Shown here in pieces: positions 1-6,493 of a stretch of 11,269 nt of DNA. Each line of letters opens with the position of its first letter. Position 1 is the first letter of the stretch. Position numbers and translations under genes: made by a program. A model generated the notes under the pieces. That model had not been told where the DNA came from. It searched no databases and was given only the letters and a program-made list of their open reading frames with translations. The DNA is from Ruminococcaceae bacterium UBA2806 (GTDB lineage: Bacteria; Bacillota; Clostridia; Oscillospirales; Acutalibacteraceae), in assembly GCA_002351795.1 (NCBI GenBank), contig DEHG01000153.1, forward strand, positions 9,388 through 20,656, in the 5' to 3' direction.

Positions 1-917
1 AATTTACAGGCGGTTATATTAATAATGATATGCTGTCTGTAATGTTCATGATGCTTGCGGTATCTTTATCAATAAACTGGTATAAAAACAGAAAGATTTC
101 AAATATGATCCCCATAGCAATATGCTTCGGACTTGGAATGTTTACAAAGTTGTCTATGTGGATGTGTTCGGTTCCGATAGCAGTATTATTTATTTCTGCA
201 CTTATAGATGTAATACGCAGAAAGCAATTCAAAGATTTGCGAAAAATGATAGGTCAGATGTGTGTATTTCTGACGATATCCGTACCAATGTCATTATACT
301 GGAGTGTGCGAAATCTTGTCCGTTTCGGGGTACCTATAGCATACATACCAGTTTTTGATGAGCCGGATCAGTATATACTTGAAGATGTAACAACGCGTCT
401 TTTTGATTTTAATTTGTCGCAGTTTTCTTTCCCGCAGGTAGCAAATGTTATTAACGGAGACAACTATAACGAGTATAATCCGCTTATTGCATTGATAAAG
501 TCTTCAATGTGTACTACAGCTCTTAAATCATTCTTTATTCCTAACATCCTTTTTCCGGTGGTTTTGATTATAAGTGTGATCTCATTTGTATGTATGATAT
601 ATGTACTCGTAAAAAAGCATGGTCTTGATCCGGTATATAAACTGATGTTTTTGTTGTTTTACCTTGTAGTATTGGTATCATATTATATTTTCTGTATCAA
701 ATATCCGGGTGTATGTACTGAAGAAATAAGATATGCTACGCCTGTTATATTTATCGGGGCTTATTTTATATCCTATACGCTAATGTGTATCGACAAGAAA
801 AAGAAGAAAGCACTTTCTCTGTTTATCAGATCAGTTGTGGTGCTGTTTGTGCTGCTGTCAGCGGCAGATATAGTATGTGACGGCATAATGAATGCCATTG
901 AATGGATGACTTTATGA
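1..917 (+). CDS. Polytopic membrane protein, probable GT-C type glycosyltransferase (3' part)
   Basis: The reading frame is open to the left edge (codons from base 3) and ends with TGA at 917, so the N-terminus lies outside the window. The first visible residues read GGYINNDML. An Asn/Asp-rich loop followed by a membrane helix is typical of the PMT/ArnT-like (GT39/GT83) GT-C enzymes, which use polyprenyl-phosphate sugars on the outer face of the membrane. Hydrophobic segments lie at about 30-83, 105-215 (two, with a GLGMFTK turn typical of these proteins), 246-308, 532-612, 637-699, 735-791 and 820-878. A hydrophilic, probably extracytoplasmic loop covers about 309-530. A Lys-rich cytoplasmic-looking loop (KKKKK) precedes the last helix. 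The membrane topology is clear. The glycosyltransferase assignment is an inference, because the catalytic N-terminal loop is missing from the window. It could instead be an O-antigen-ligase-like or uncharacterised membrane protein. Confidence 0.6.
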   Translation, partial: FTGGYINNDMLSVMFMMLAVSLSINWYKNRKISNMIPIAICFGLGMFTKLSMWMCSVPIAVLFISALIDVIRRKQFKDLRKMIGQMCVFLTISVPMSLYWSVRNLVRFGVPIAYIPVFDEPDQYILEDVTTRLFDFNLSQFSFPQVANVINGDNYNEYNPLIALIKSSMCTTALKSFFIPNILFPVVLIISVISFVCMIYVLVKKHGLDPVYKLMFLLFYLVVLVSYYIFCIKYPGVCTEEIRYATPVIFIGAYFISYTLMCIDKKKKKALSLFIRSVVVLFVLLSAADIVCDGIMNAIEWMTL

Positions 918-960
918 TTATAAATTCAATAAGCTAAGATTCTGCATTGTATGCATAAGT

Positions 961-966
961 TATAAT
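961..966 (+). promoter_or_regulatory. Possible -10 element for the murB-like gene
   Basis: A perfect TATAAT lies 62 nt upstream of the preferred ATG at 1029, in the 111-bp gap after the membrane protein gene. No good -35 hexamer lies 16-18 nt further upstream, and there is no TG extension. This is therefore at best a weak or activated promoter. No terminator is visible between the two genes, so read-through from upstream is also possible. Confidence 0.3.
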
Positions 967-1028
967 AGTAAGGTCAGCGAAAAATCATGACAATAAAGGA
1001 CCGGCAGTTACCGGTAAAGGAGAAAAGT

Positions 1029-1883
1029 ATGAAAGTACTGGAAAATGAACCGTTAAAAAAATACACTACCTTCCGTATGGGCGGAAATGCAAAGAAGATG
1101 TATTTTCCGGAAAGTATTGAAGAGCTTGAAAGCCTTGTAAAAAATGATCCCGATATTCTGAAATATGTTATCGGCGGGGGGTCAAATCTCATAATCAATG
1201 ATGAAAGAAAATTTGACGAGGTTCTGTGTCTGAGGGAATTCAATAAGGATTTCAGCGACAAGGGTAACGGCCGTTTTTACATAGGCGCATCCGTCAGACT
1301 GCAAAAGGCAATAAAGTCCGTAAATTTAGCGGGTTACGGCGGAATGGAGTTTTTGTTTTCTGTTCCCGGACTTATAGGCGGTGCGCTGTATATGAATGCA
1401 GGTACAGGACGCAAAACAGGAAAGTATATTTCCGATTTTGTTGTATCTGTAGATATTCTCAAAAACGGCAAGATACAGACGCTTCAAAAAAATGAATGCG
1501 GTTATGATTTCAGGACTTCTGTTTTTCAAAGCTATGAAAACTGTATAATACTCGGCGGAATATTTCAGTTTCCCAAGATGTCAGCTGAGGAAGCGCAGAA
1601 GGGTATAAACGACCGTCTTGAGCTGTGCAAAAAAACGCAGGATATGTCGTATCCGAATTTCGGAACAGTATTCTGCGTGTCAAATGCGAGGATTATGGAG
1701 TATTTCTGCAAGCACCATATCGGTTTTAAAAACGGCTGTACATATTCGCCGATACGCAAAAACTGGATGCTTAACCGTGAAGAGGGTACGTTTAAACAGG
1801 CAGTGAAGCTGCTTGATAAGGTCAAGCGAATGCATAAGCTTTTCCGCAAGGAATGTAAATGCGAAGTCAGAATCTGGGAATAA
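1029..1883 (+). CDS. murB: MurB-family FAD-binding oxidoreductase (UDP-N-acetylenolpyruvoylglucosamine reductase), divergent
   Basis: MurB reduces UDP-GlcNAc-enolpyruvate to UDP-MurNAc with FAD and NADPH, in the cytoplasmic phase of peptidoglycan synthesis. I chose ATG 1029 because AAAGGAG (1016-1022) sits 6 nt before it. An in-frame ATG at 987 has no good site. The resulting 284 residues show the FAD domain: YTTFRMGG (12-19), VIGGGSNLIIND (47-58) and SVPGLIGGALYMNAG (111-125). The C-terminal MurB domain follows. The catalytic Arg is at 162 (DFRTS, where Phe replaces the usual Tyr), and the conserved Glu is at 279 (CEVR). Where the family has GSxFKNP, with the proton-donating Ser (Ser229 in E. 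coli), this protein has GTVFCVS. Ser is replaced by Thr212, and the Lys-Asn-Pro is lost. It may be the cell's MurB or a paralogue with another substrate; family membership is sure, exact activity is not. Confidence 0.85.
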   Translation: MKVLENEPLKKYTTFRMGGNAKKMYFPESIEELESLVKNDPDILKYVIGGGSNLIINDERKFDEVLCLREFNKDFSDKGNGRFYIGASVRLQKAIKSVNLAGYGGMEFLFSVPGLIGGALYMNAGTGRKTGKYISDFVVSVDILKNGKIQTLQKNECGYDFRTSVFQSYENCIILGGIFQFPKMSAEEAQKGINDRLELCKKTQDMSYPNFGTVFCVSNARIMEYFCKHHIGFKNGCTYSPIRKNWMLNREEGTFKQAVKLLDKVKRMHKLFRKECKCEVRIWE

Positions 1884-2021
1884 AAGATATTACTGCACAT
1901 AAGTATCAGTGGAAGATGTATATTATACTGTGAAAATGGCTTTTCCTGCAATAAGGGACATGCTGGATACAATTTTTTCGGAACAAGCAGAATAAATCTT
2001 GTGTTGATTTGCGATACTGTA
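1884..2021. other. Intergenic region between the MurB homologue and the ilvD promoter
   Basis: This AT-rich stretch lies between the murB-like stop and the ilvD -35 box. It contains no strong hairpin, no T-box and no tRNA. One short open frame (1903-1995, discussed in the findings) is the only coding-like signal. A weak GAAAA/TTTTC pair at 1932-1945 is too short to call a terminator. Confidence 0.5.
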
Positions 2022-2050
2022 TTGACAATGGTATCTGAAAAAAATATAAT
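2022..2050 (+). promoter_or_regulatory. Sigma-A promoter of ilvD
   Basis: A consensus TTGACA (2022-2027) and a consensus TATAAT (2045-2050) are separated by exactly 17 nt. The predicted transcript start is near 2057, giving a short leader of about 48 nt before the ilvD ATG. That is too short for a T-box or a peptide attenuator. So strong a core promoter on a biosynthetic gene suggests control by a repressor, and a direct repeat overlaps it. Confidence 0.85.
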
Positions 2051-2089
2051 AGTATAGTAAACCCATGAGGGTATCAGAAAAAATAATAA
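2030..2089 (+). repeat. Direct repeat GGTATCWGAAAAAA flanking the ilvD start site (candidate operator)
   Basis: GGTATCTGAAAAAA begins at 2030 and GGTATCAGAAAAAA at 2070. They differ at one of 14 positions, and both run on into a TA-rich stretch. The copies are 40 bp apart, close to four helical turns. One overlaps the promoter spacer and -10 box and the other lies just after the predicted transcript start. That placement suits a repressor binding cooperatively on one face. Each copy contains TCWGAAAA, part of the CodY consensus AATTTTCWGAAAATT (about 9 of 15 positions match), but the left arm does not fit well. The regulator is unknown. Confidence 0.45.
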
Positions 2090-2104
2090 AGGCAGGTTAT
2101 AAAA

Positions 2105-3790
2105 ATGATAAGTGATGCAGTAAAATGCGGAACACAATGCGCTCCTCAGCGTTCCCTTATGAGAGCGCTCGGAATGACAGATGAAGAAATAGCAAAGCCT
2201 ATGATAGGTATTGTTAGCTCCTTCAATGAGATAGTACCCGGTCATATGAATATAGACAAGATCGTGGCAGCTGTAAAGCAGGGCGTTGCAATGGCAGGCG
2301 GAAACCCTGTTGTATTCCCGGCGATCGCTGTATGCGACGGTATTGCAATGGGTCATAAGGGCATGAAGTATTCGCTTGTTACCCGTGACCTTATCGCAGA
2401 TTCAACAGAAGCTATGGCAATTGCTCATGGTTTTGATGCGCTTGTTATGGTTCCTAACTGTGATAAAAATGTTCCCGGTCTGCTTATGGCTGCGGCAAGA
2501 CTTAATATCCCGACAATTTTTGTCAGCGGCGGTCCTATGCTTGCAGGAAGGGTTAAGGGCGAAAAGAGAAGCCTTTCCAGTATGTTTGAGGCAGTAGGAT
2601 CATATAATGCAGGCAAGATCACAGCCGAGGAATTTGATGAATTTGAAAACAAGGTATGTCCGACCTGCGGTTCCTGCTCAGGTATGTATACCGCAAATTC
2701 TATGAACAGTCTGACAGAAGTTCTCGGTATGGCACTCAGAGGAAACGGCACGATCCCCGCAGTTTATTCCGAAAGACTCCGCCTTGCAAAGCATGCCGGC
2801 ATGAAGATCATGGAGCTGCTTGAAAAGAATATCCGTCCCCGTGATATTATGACAGAGGATGCATTCAGAAATGCGCTTACAATGGATATGGCGCTCGGAT
2901 GCAGCACAAACAGTATGCTTCATCTTCCGGCAATTGCCCATGAATGCGGTATCGAGCTTAATCCCGATATTGCAAATGAGATCAGCTCACATACACCCAA
3001 TCTTTGCCATCTTGCTCCCGCAGGTCATACATATATGGAAGATCTTAACGAGGCAGGCGGTATCTATGCCGTAATGAATGAGATCAATAAGCTGGGACTT
3101 CTCAGTACTGATATAATAACCTGTACAGGCAAGACAGTCGCAGAGAATATCAGCGGCGTTATCAATAAGGATTTCGATGTCATCAGACCTGTTGAAAATC
3201 CGTACAGCAAAACAGGCGGCATAGCTGTTCTTAGAGGCAATCTTGCGCCTGATTCATGCGTTGTAAAGCGCAGCGCAGTTGCGCCTGAGATGCTCAAGCA
3301 TTCCGGTCCTGCAAAGGTATATGACAGCGAGGAAGAAGCAATGGCTGCTATCAACGGCGGAGAGATCGTTGAGGGAGATGTTGTTGTTATCCGTTATGAA
3401 GGTCCTAAGGGCGGCCCCGGCATGAGAGAGATGCTCAATCCCACATCAGCTATTATGGGAATGGGTCTTGGCAGCACAGTTGCGCTTATTACAGACGGAC
3501 GTTTCTCAGGTGCAACAAGAGGCGCTTCTATCGGTCATGTTTCACCGGAGGCAGCAGCAGGCGGTCCGATTGCGCTTGTTGAAAACGGCGATATCATTGA
3601 GATCGACATAAATGCAAATACGATCAATATGAAGGTAAGCGATGAGGAGCTTGCCGCAAGACGTGCAAAGTGGCAGCCGAAGGAGCCGTCGATAAATACG
3701 GGTTATCTTGCAAGATATGCGTCACTGGTTACATCAGCAGACAAGGGCGCAGTACTTTTAGCGCAGTGTCCCGTACCTTCAACAAAATGA
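2105..3790 (+). CDS. ilvD: Dihydroxy-acid dehydratase
   Basis: This enzyme dehydrates 2,3-dihydroxy-isovalerate and 2,3-dihydroxy-3-methylvalerate to the 2-keto acids, the shared third step of valine, leucine and isoleucine synthesis. The 561 residues match the usual length, and family blocks run throughout: SDAVKCGTQCAPQRSL near the N-terminus, AVCDGIAMGHKGMKYSL (75-91), NCDKNVPG (118-125) and CPTCGSCSGMYTANSMN (185-201). The C-terminal half carries YEGPKGGPGMREM and TDGRFSGATRG. Cys119 and a Cys of the CGSC motif should bind the Fe-S cluster. The N-terminal block reads SFNEIVPGH, like the E. coli enzyme, rather than the NEITPC block that supplies a third Cys in oxygen-stable [2Fe-2S] forms. 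I infer an oxygen-sensitive [4Fe-4S] enzyme. The gene has its own strong promoter and no ilv neighbour in the window. A moderate ribosome binding site (AAAGGCAGG) precedes ATG 2105. Confidence 0.97.
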   Translation: MISDAVKCGTQCAPQRSLMRALGMTDEEIAKPMIGIVSSFNEIVPGHMNIDKIVAAVKQGVAMAGGNPVVFPAIAVCDGIAMGHKGMKYSLVTRDLIADSTEAMAIAHGFDALVMVPNCDKNVPGLLMAAARLNIPTIFVSGGPMLAGRVKGEKRSLSSMFEAVGSYNAGKITAEEFDEFENKVCPTCGSCSGMYTANSMNSLTEVLGMALRGNGTIPAVYSERLRLAKHAGMKIMELLEKNIRPRDIMTEDAFRNALTMDMALGCSTNSMLHLPAIAHECGIELNPDIANEISSHTPNLCHLAPAGHTYMEDLNEAGGIYAVMNEINKLGLLSTDIITCTGKTVAENISGVINKDFDVIRPVENPYSKTGGIAVLRGNLAPDSCVVKRSAVAPEMLKHSGPAKVYDSEEEAMAAINGGEIVEGDVVVIRYEGPKGGPGMREMLNPTSAIMGMGLGSTVALITDGRFSGATRGASIGHVSPEAAAGGPIALVENGDIIEIDINANTINMKVSDEELAARRAKWQPKEPSINTGYLARYASLVTSADKGAVLLAQCPVPSTK

Positions 3791-3800
3791 TTATGTAAAC

Positions 3801-3845
3801 GGGGAAACCTTAAAGGGGGGCAAAGTCCCCTCTTGCGGTTTCCTT
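3801..3845 (+). repeat. Composite GC-rich hairpin after ilvD
   Basis: The outer stem pairs GGAAACC (3803-3809) with GGTTTCC (3837-3843), extendable by two G-U pairs. After a small internal loop, the inner stem pairs 3813-3820 with 3827-3834 around a CAAAGT loop, eight pairs with one G-U. No T-run follows, so it is not a standard intrinsic terminator, although it could still stop or protect the ilvD transcript. TTCCTT (3840-3845) can alternatively pair with AAGGAA (3856-3861), which competes with the outer stem. Its position directly before the broken DUF1963 remnant suggests a dispersed intergenic repeat or an insertion/deletion junction. That is inference. Confidence 0.6.
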
Positions 3846-3849
3846 TCCC

Positions 3850-4186
3850 TTTGAGAAGGAATGTAAGATTATTTTTGAGCAGAAGGAAATGGCAGCGACA
3901 GGAGATGAAGCTGCATTTGAAGCTGCATTTAAAGAAATGCTTGAAATGATACCCGAAGAGGATCAGGGTGATTTTTATGATGAATTTGCAGACGGTGAAT
4001 CAAGGGTAGGCGGCTATTCTTGCTTTGTGCAAGGTCCGACTGAGTGCTATGAAATGGGAGATAAAACGGTGCTGCTTTTGCAGCTTGACTGTGACGATGA
4101 ATCCGGTCTGATGTTCGGGGATGCCGGAAACTGATCTGAAAAACCGTGATTTTTCGGATATAGGCTATGACTGGGATTGCTGCTGA
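3850..4186 (+). pseudogene. Remnant of a YwqG/DUF1963-family gene (5'-truncated, frameshifted near the 3' end)
   Basis: The stretch from an ATG at 3889 to TGA 4134 could be read as an 81-residue protein, but two features point to decay. First, the same frame is open upstream to 3814, and from 3850 it reads FEKECKIIFEQKE without a start, as expected inside a longer protein. Second, the frame stops after LLLQLDCDDESGLMFGDAG, which matches the LLQlDsd...mWGDaG block near the C-terminus of DUF1963 proteins. One frame over (4133-4186), bases encode DLKNRDFSDIGYDWDCC and a stop, the expected C-terminal tail. About 7-10 codons between these blocks (the xxxFFI region) seem to be missing, with a shift of frame. 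GGYSCFVQG earlier corresponds to the GGYpxFxQ block. Most of the N-terminal domain is absent. The family match is from memory of its motifs. Confidence 0.7.
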
Positions 4187-4217
4187 TTTGTCTGCGTGAT
4201 AGAAAAAGGTGAGATAT

Positions 4218-4730
4218 ATGAATACACTATTTACGGAAAGGCTTGTACTGCGCCCGTTCAGAGAAGACGATGCAGAGGCAGTATTCAGAAACTGGGCATA
4301 TGATGAACGTGTGGCAAAATATTGCCGCTGGTCTCCTCATCAGAGTATTGAAAATACAAAGGAATTTCTGAAAATGTGTGTCGGCGCAGAATATAGCTGG
4401 GCGATAACCTTAAAGGGAAATGATGAACCTATAGGGTCAGTTGATGTTGTCGGGAAAAACAGTTCAGGCGTATATGAAATAGGCTATGTCCTGATGTATG
4501 ACCATTGGGGAGAAGGCATTATGACAGAAACGGTAAGCGCTGTTATAGAGGAGCTTTTCCGCTGTGGATTTGACAGGATCGGTGCTTGTCATATGATCGA
4601 TAATCCCGCATCTGGACGAGTTATGGAAAAATGTGGAATGACTTATATAAGAAATGATATGAGTATCAGAAAATTCGGTTCTGATGAAAAGTGTGAAGTC
4701 AGATATTATGAAATAAGCCGCAAGCCGTGA
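4218..4730 (+). CDS. GNAT family N-acetyltransferase (RimJ/RimL-like)
   Basis: The protein is a predicted cytoplasmic acetyl-CoA-dependent N-acetyltransferase of the Acetyltransf_3 (RimJ/RimL) branch. Members acetylate protein N-termini or small-molecule amines, and the substrate cannot be read from sequence. I chose ATG 4218 (170 residues), preceded by AAAGGTGAG with a short spacer; an in-frame GTG at 4209 falls inside that site. Visible landmarks are the start TERLVLRPFREDDAEAVF (6-23), the beta-strand EPIGSVDVV (70-78), EIGYVLMYDHWGEGIMTE (87-104) with the acetyl-CoA pyrophosphate loop, and DNPASGRVMEKCGM (128-141), the hallmark Asn-to-CGM block. It follows the DUF1963 remnant by 31 nt and precedes the methyltransferase by 26 nt, so it probably opens the operon. 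I see no clear promoter directly upstream; it may lie in the pseudogene or further up. Confidence 0.9.
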   Translation: MNTLFTERLVLRPFREDDAEAVFRNWAYDERVAKYCRWSPHQSIENTKEFLKMCVGAEYSWAITLKGNDEPIGSVDVVGKNSSGVYEIGYVLMYDHWGEGIMTETVSAVIEELFRCGFDRIGACHMIDNPASGRVMEKCGMTYIRNDMSIRKFGSDEKCEVRYYEISRKP

Positions 4731-4756
4731 GTTTTGATTACTTGGGAGGAATGAAA

Positions 4757-5617
4757 ATGCGTGAAGCGCAATGGGAAGATTATGAGCTGATCGACTGCAG
4801 CGACGGCGAAAGACTGGAAAGATGGGGGGATATTATCCTCATCCGTCCTGATCCGCAGATAATCTGGCATACGGAAAAGAAAAATCCGCTGTGGAGACAG
4901 GCTCATGCCCGATATAAAAGAAGCTCCAGCGGCGGCGGCGCATGGCAGTATAATAAAAAAGTGCCGCAGCAGTGGAAGATCAAATATAAAGAGCTGACCT
5001 TCGGGATAAAACCAATGGGCTTCAAGCATACGGGTGTTTTTCCCGAGCAGGCAGTAAACTGGGATTTCGTTTCGGAAAAGATACGCTCTGCGGGGCGTCC
5101 GGTGAAGGTTCTCAATATGTTTGCATATACAGGCGCAGCTACACTTGCCTGTCTTGAAGCGGGCGCAAGCGTTTGTCATGTCGATGCCTCAAAGGGCATG
5201 GTGCAATGGGCAAAGGAAAATGCCCAGCTCAGCGGACTTGCGGATAGACCCGTAAGGTGGCTTGTAGACGACTGTGTAAAATTCGTGCAGAGGGAACACC
5301 GCAGGGGCAATAAATATGACGGAATAATAATGGATCCTCCCTCCTACGGCAGAGGACCCGGCGGAGAGGTATGGAAGCTTGAGGAACAGCTTTTTTCATT
5401 GGTTGAACTGTGTATTCCTATACTGTCCGATGACGCATTGTTTTTTATATTGAATTCGTATACAACAGGACTGCCGCCCTCAGTAATGGAATATCTTCTC
5501 AGCGTTATGATAAAGCCGGAATTCGGCGGCAGGGTAAGCAGCTCCGAGATAGGACTTCATGTTACACAAAGCGGTCTGACACTTCCATGCGGCAGCACTG
5601 CGATCTGGGAGAAATAA
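4757..5617 (+). CDS. Class I SAM-dependent methyltransferase (COG1092/RlmI-like, no PUA domain)
   Basis: The 286-residue protein belongs to the Rossmann-fold methyltransferases related to the 23S rRNA cytosine methyltransferase RlmI. I chose ATG 4757, which lies 7 nt after GGGAGG (4744-4749). ATG 4751 is too close to that site, and GTG 4727 overlaps the upstream stop. The N-terminal about 90 residues contain WHTEKKNPLWRQAHARYKR and a Gly/Ser-rich turn, and KHTGVFPEQ (90-98) leads into the catalytic domain. SAM-binding motif I is VLNMFAYTGAATL (118-130), with the acidic residue of motif II at Asp143 (HVDASK). Asp171 follows, and motif IV is DPPSYGRGP (193-201). RlmI has an N-terminal PUA domain for RNA binding that is not obvious here, so the substrate is uncertain. 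The stop codon touches the ecfA1 start, which implies co-translation with the transporter genes. Confidence 0.88.
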   Translation: MREAQWEDYELIDCSDGERLERWGDIILIRPDPQIIWHTEKKNPLWRQAHARYKRSSSGGGAWQYNKKVPQQWKIKYKELTFGIKPMGFKHTGVFPEQAVNWDFVSEKIRSAGRPVKVLNMFAYTGAATLACLEAGASVCHVDASKGMVQWAKENAQLSGLADRPVRWLVDDCVKFVQREHRRGNKYDGIIMDPPSYGRGPGGEVWKLEEQLFSLVELCIPILSDDALFFILNSYTTGLPPSVMEYLLSVMIKPEFGGRVSSSEIGLHVTQSGLTLPCGSTAIWEK

Positions 5618-6493
5618 ATGGAAGAATTTATAAAGATAGAAAATGTATATTTCAGCTATGATGAATCTGAGGAGGGCAAAAGCTTTGCGCTTTCCGGGAT
5701 TGATCTGACGATAAACAGAGGAGAATTTGTTGCTGTTGTCGGTCATAACGGCTGCGGAAAATCGACTCTTGCAAAACACCTGAATTCATTGTATATTCCC
5801 ACAACGGGAGACATTTTCGTTGACGGCATTAATACAAAGGATGATGACAGACTTTTTGAAATAAGAAAAAAAGTTGGTCTGGTTTTGCAGAATCCAGATA
5901 ATCAGATAGTAGCTGGTATTGTAGAGGAGGATGTAGCATTTGGCTGCGAGAACCTTGGCATACCGTCAAAGGAAATAAGAAAAAGAGTTGATAATGCCCT
6001 TAAAGCGGTGGATATGTATGAGTACCGCACCCATTCTCCCGATAAGCTTTCAGGAGGTCAGAAGCAGCGCATTGCTATTGCGGGAATAATCGCAATGGAG
6101 CCTGAATGTATTGTTCTTGACGAGCCTACCGCAATGCTTGATCCGCAGGGCAGGGAAGAGGTCATGACGACAATAACCCGTCTGAATAAGGAGCTTGGCA
6201 TAACGATCGTACTTATAACTCACTATATGGAGGAAGCAGTCACAGCCGACAGAGTTGTGATGATGGACGGAGGAAAGGTATTGCTTTCTGGTAAGCCGAA
6301 GGAAGTTTTTTCTAAGGTCGAGCTTCTGAGAAAGCACCGTCTTAATGTACCGCAGGCAACGGAGCTTATTTATCGTCTGAAAGGCTGCGGCTATGATCTG
6401 CCGGGCGGTATTCTGAACGAGGAAGAATGTGTACAGGCTTTGCTTGAATGTATGAAAAAACGAGGTGAACGAAGTGTCGGTATTAAAGGCTGA
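5618..6493 (+). CDS. ecfA1: Energy-coupling factor transporter ATPase EcfA1
   Basis: This is one of the two ABC ATPases that power ECF importers of vitamins and transition metals at the cytoplasmic face. The 291 residues include Walker A GHNGCGKST (42-50) and the Q-loop QNPDNQ (91-96), a form characteristic of the A1 subunit. The ABC signature LSGGQKQR (144-151), Walker B CIVLDEPT (164-171) and the switch His202 follow. All catalytic residues are present. The C-terminal about 75 residues form the usual EcfA extension. ATG 5618 begins directly after the methyltransferase TAA (5615-5617), and GGGAG (5607-5611) within the upstream gene serves as ribosome binding site. The gene overlaps ecfA2 by 20 nt. 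The order A1-A2-T is the standard Firmicutes arrangement. Confidence 0.96.
   Translation: MEEFIKIENVYFSYDESEEGKSFALSGIDLTINRGEFVAVVGHNGCGKSTLAKHLNSLYIPTTGDIFVDGINTKDDDRLFEIRKKVGLVLQNPDNQIVAGIVEEDVAFGCENLGIPSKEIRKRVDNALKAVDMYEYRTHSPDKLSGGQKQRIAIAGIIAMEPECIVLDEPTAMLDPQGREEVMTTITRLNKELGITIVLITHYMEEAVTADRVVMMDGGKVLLSGKPKEVFSKVELLRKHRLNVPQATELIYRLKGCGYDLPGGILNEEECVQALLECMKKRGERSVGIKG

Noticed and set aside
1932..1945. GAAAA/TTTTC pair after the murB homologue as a terminator
   Set aside because: The stem is only five A/T-rich pairs and is not followed by a T-run.
2051..2104. Possible T-box, riboswitch or leader-peptide attenuator for ilvD
   Set aside because: The leader is only about 48 nt from the predicted start, with no terminator hairpin and no run of Ile/Val/Leu codons.
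1565..2356. Minus-strand open frame of 263 codons across the murB-ilvD gap
   Set aside because: It overlaps two well-supported plus-strand genes and the ilvD promoter, its translation resembles no family, and it has no ribosome binding site.
3889..4134. A genuine 81-residue small protein
   Set aside because: The frame is open upstream of the ATG with coding-like sequence, AAGG is too close to the ATG for a good binding site, and the expected family tail continues in another frame; a pseudogene explains the data better.
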